From FEN-1297 sp046706945 (GTDB taxonomy: Bacteria > Bacteroidota > Ignavibacteria > Ignavibacteriales > Ignavibacteriaceae), in assembly GCA_046706945.1 (NCBI GenBank), contig JBJKOY010000185.1, positions 1 to 15,209 on the forward strand: 15,209 bases of DNA, read 5' to 3'. A program made the translations under genes and the position numbers. Positions 14,761 through 15,209 of the stretch are shown one piece after another. Numbering within the stretch: position 1 is the stretch's first letter; each line of letters begins with the position of its first letter. The notes beneath the pieces were generated by a model, which was given only the letters and a program-made list of their open reading frames with translations, ran no database searches and was not told the origin of the DNA.

Positions 14761-14937
14761 ATGGCTATAAACTGCAGAAACTGCAAATATTTTTTCATTA
14801 CATGGGATACCAAAAAGCCTTACGGCTGCAAAGCGTTCGGTTTTAAAACCCCTCAAATGCCTTCCGTCGAAGTTTATAAATCCTCAGGAAAAGAATGTCT
14901 GAAATTCTTAAAAAAGGATGAAAAAAAGGACAAATAA
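14761..14937 (+). CDS. Small four-cysteine protein of unknown function (58 aa)
   Basis: This is the only probable plus-strand gene. It runs from an ATG at 14761 to TAA at 14935-14937 and encodes 58 residues beginning MAINCRNCKYFF. Cysteines fall at 5, 8, 23 and 46 (C-x2-C, YGCKAFGF, GKECLKF), with a Lys-rich tail. The spacing and the aromatic residues suggest a metal-binding knuckle, probably zinc. The composition is protein-like, with conserved-looking segments WDTKKPYGCKAFGFKTPQMPS, and it is not antisense to any gene. I recall similar short cysteine proteins in diverse bacteria but cannot name a family with certainty. It has no clear Shine-Dalgarno site, is divergent from the PfkB kinase and ends 8 bases from the convergent Nudix gene. 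Confidence 0.75.
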   Translation: MAINCRNCKYFFITWDTKKPYGCKAFGFKTPQMPSVEVYKSSGKECLKFLKKDEKKDK

Positions 14938-14945
14938 CCGGTTGA

Positions 14946-15209
14946 TTATATTATTTTAATTTCAACAAAATTCAAAAAGTTAATTTCATTGTTGAAATAG
15001 TTGTTTATTATATCGGCCGATTTCCTCTGCCCCGTCCATGCCAACAATCTTTTGGCTTCTCCGGGCCGAACCCACTTGAACCCGGTATGCTCTTTACTTA
15101 TTTTAACTTCATCGGAGCTGCCGACCAAAGCCGCAAATACAGGCAGGAAGCTTATACTGTCCCTGCCGGCATCATAAAATGAATTAATATTCGGCGCGGA
15201 CCAAAATTT
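14946..15209 (-). CDS. Nudix hydrolase, C-terminal part (5' end beyond window)
   Basis: The minus-strand frame is open from the right edge to TAA at 14946, about 87 codons. The visible segment reads FYDAGRDSISFLPVFAAL, then VKISKEHTGFKWVRPGEA and NNYF. The EH-x-F/Y-x-W pattern and the strand before it match the C-terminal half of Nudix hydrolases of the dATP/dihydroneopterin-triphosphate pyrophosphatase type (NudB-like). The Nudix box itself (GX5EX7REUXEEXGU) would lie outside the window, so activity cannot be checked. A shorter reading from the internal TTG at 15128 would lose a core strand and is unlikely. It converges on the small cysteine gene with an 8-base gap. Confidence 0.75.
   Translation of the reverse strand, partial: KFWSAPNINSFYDAGRDSISFLPVFAALVGSSDEVKISKEHTGFKWVRPGEAKRLLAWTGQRKSADIINNYFNNEINFLNFVEIKII

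Noticed and set aside
1..15209. Mobile elements, CRISPR arrays, tRNA/rRNA genes, defence islands
   Set aside because: Intergenic gaps are all under about 250 bases and are explained by the riboswitch, promoters and a terminator. I saw no direct-repeat arrays, transposase or integrase motifs, tRNA cloverleaf or toxin-antitoxin pair.

Overview
The window reads as a stretch of chromosome from a free-living, moderately AT-rich Gram-negative bacterium of the Bacteroidota/Chlorobi/Ignavibacteriota lineage. My best guess is Ignavibacteriota, but this is an inference without a database search. The reasons are a TonB-dependent receptor with an N-terminal carboxypeptidase-regulatory-like domain, a lipoprotein lytic transglycosylase and an HtrA protease (an outer-membrane cell plan), combined with clear Shine-Dalgarno sites and sigma70-like promoters, which core Bacteroidia mostly lack. 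Every substantial gene lies on the minus strand; only one 58-residue gene is on the plus strand. I see no rRNA, tRNA, insertion sequence, CRISPR array, phage gene or attachment site.

Layout from high to low coordinates, which is the direction of transcription: a Nudix hydrolase cut by the right edge (14946-15209); a small four-cysteine protein on the plus strand (14761-14937); an overlapping trio of PfkB sugar kinase, methylthioribose-1-phosphate isomerase (mtnA) and recO (14646-11989); an HtrA/Deg protease (11914-10421) closed by a strong hairpin terminator; aroC with a metallo-beta-lactamase-fold hydrolase 4 bases behind it (10333-8455); an ABC permease and ATPase sharing a TTGA junction (8362-6807), behind a good sigma70-like promoter; a propionyl-CoA carboxylase-type carboxyltransferase (6739-5195); a seven-LysM lytic transglycosylase lipoprotein (5068-2195), with a promoter of the same hexamers as the ABC pair; and a TPP riboswitch with its own terminator leading a TonB-dependent receptor cut by the left edge (1948-1).

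The best-supported regulatory story is at the left end. A complete TPP aptamer is followed by an intrinsic terminator whose left arm can alternatively pair with the 3' strand of the aptamer P1 helix. The receptor behind it is therefore most likely a thiamine (or thiamine phosphate or precursor) importer of the outer membrane that is switched off by TPP.

The most unusual protein is the ABC ATPase at 6807-7604. It keeps the fold, the Walker A GKST and the Walker B Asp, but has substitutions in the glycines of Walker A, the Q-loop Gln, the LSGGQ signature, the catalytic Glu (to Asp) and the H-loop His (to Thr). Its partner permease keeps a recognisable coupling loop, and no substrate-binding protein is nearby. 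Apart from this pair and the small cysteine protein, the region is mostly housekeeping, and I do not see a convincing new defence or mobile system in it.
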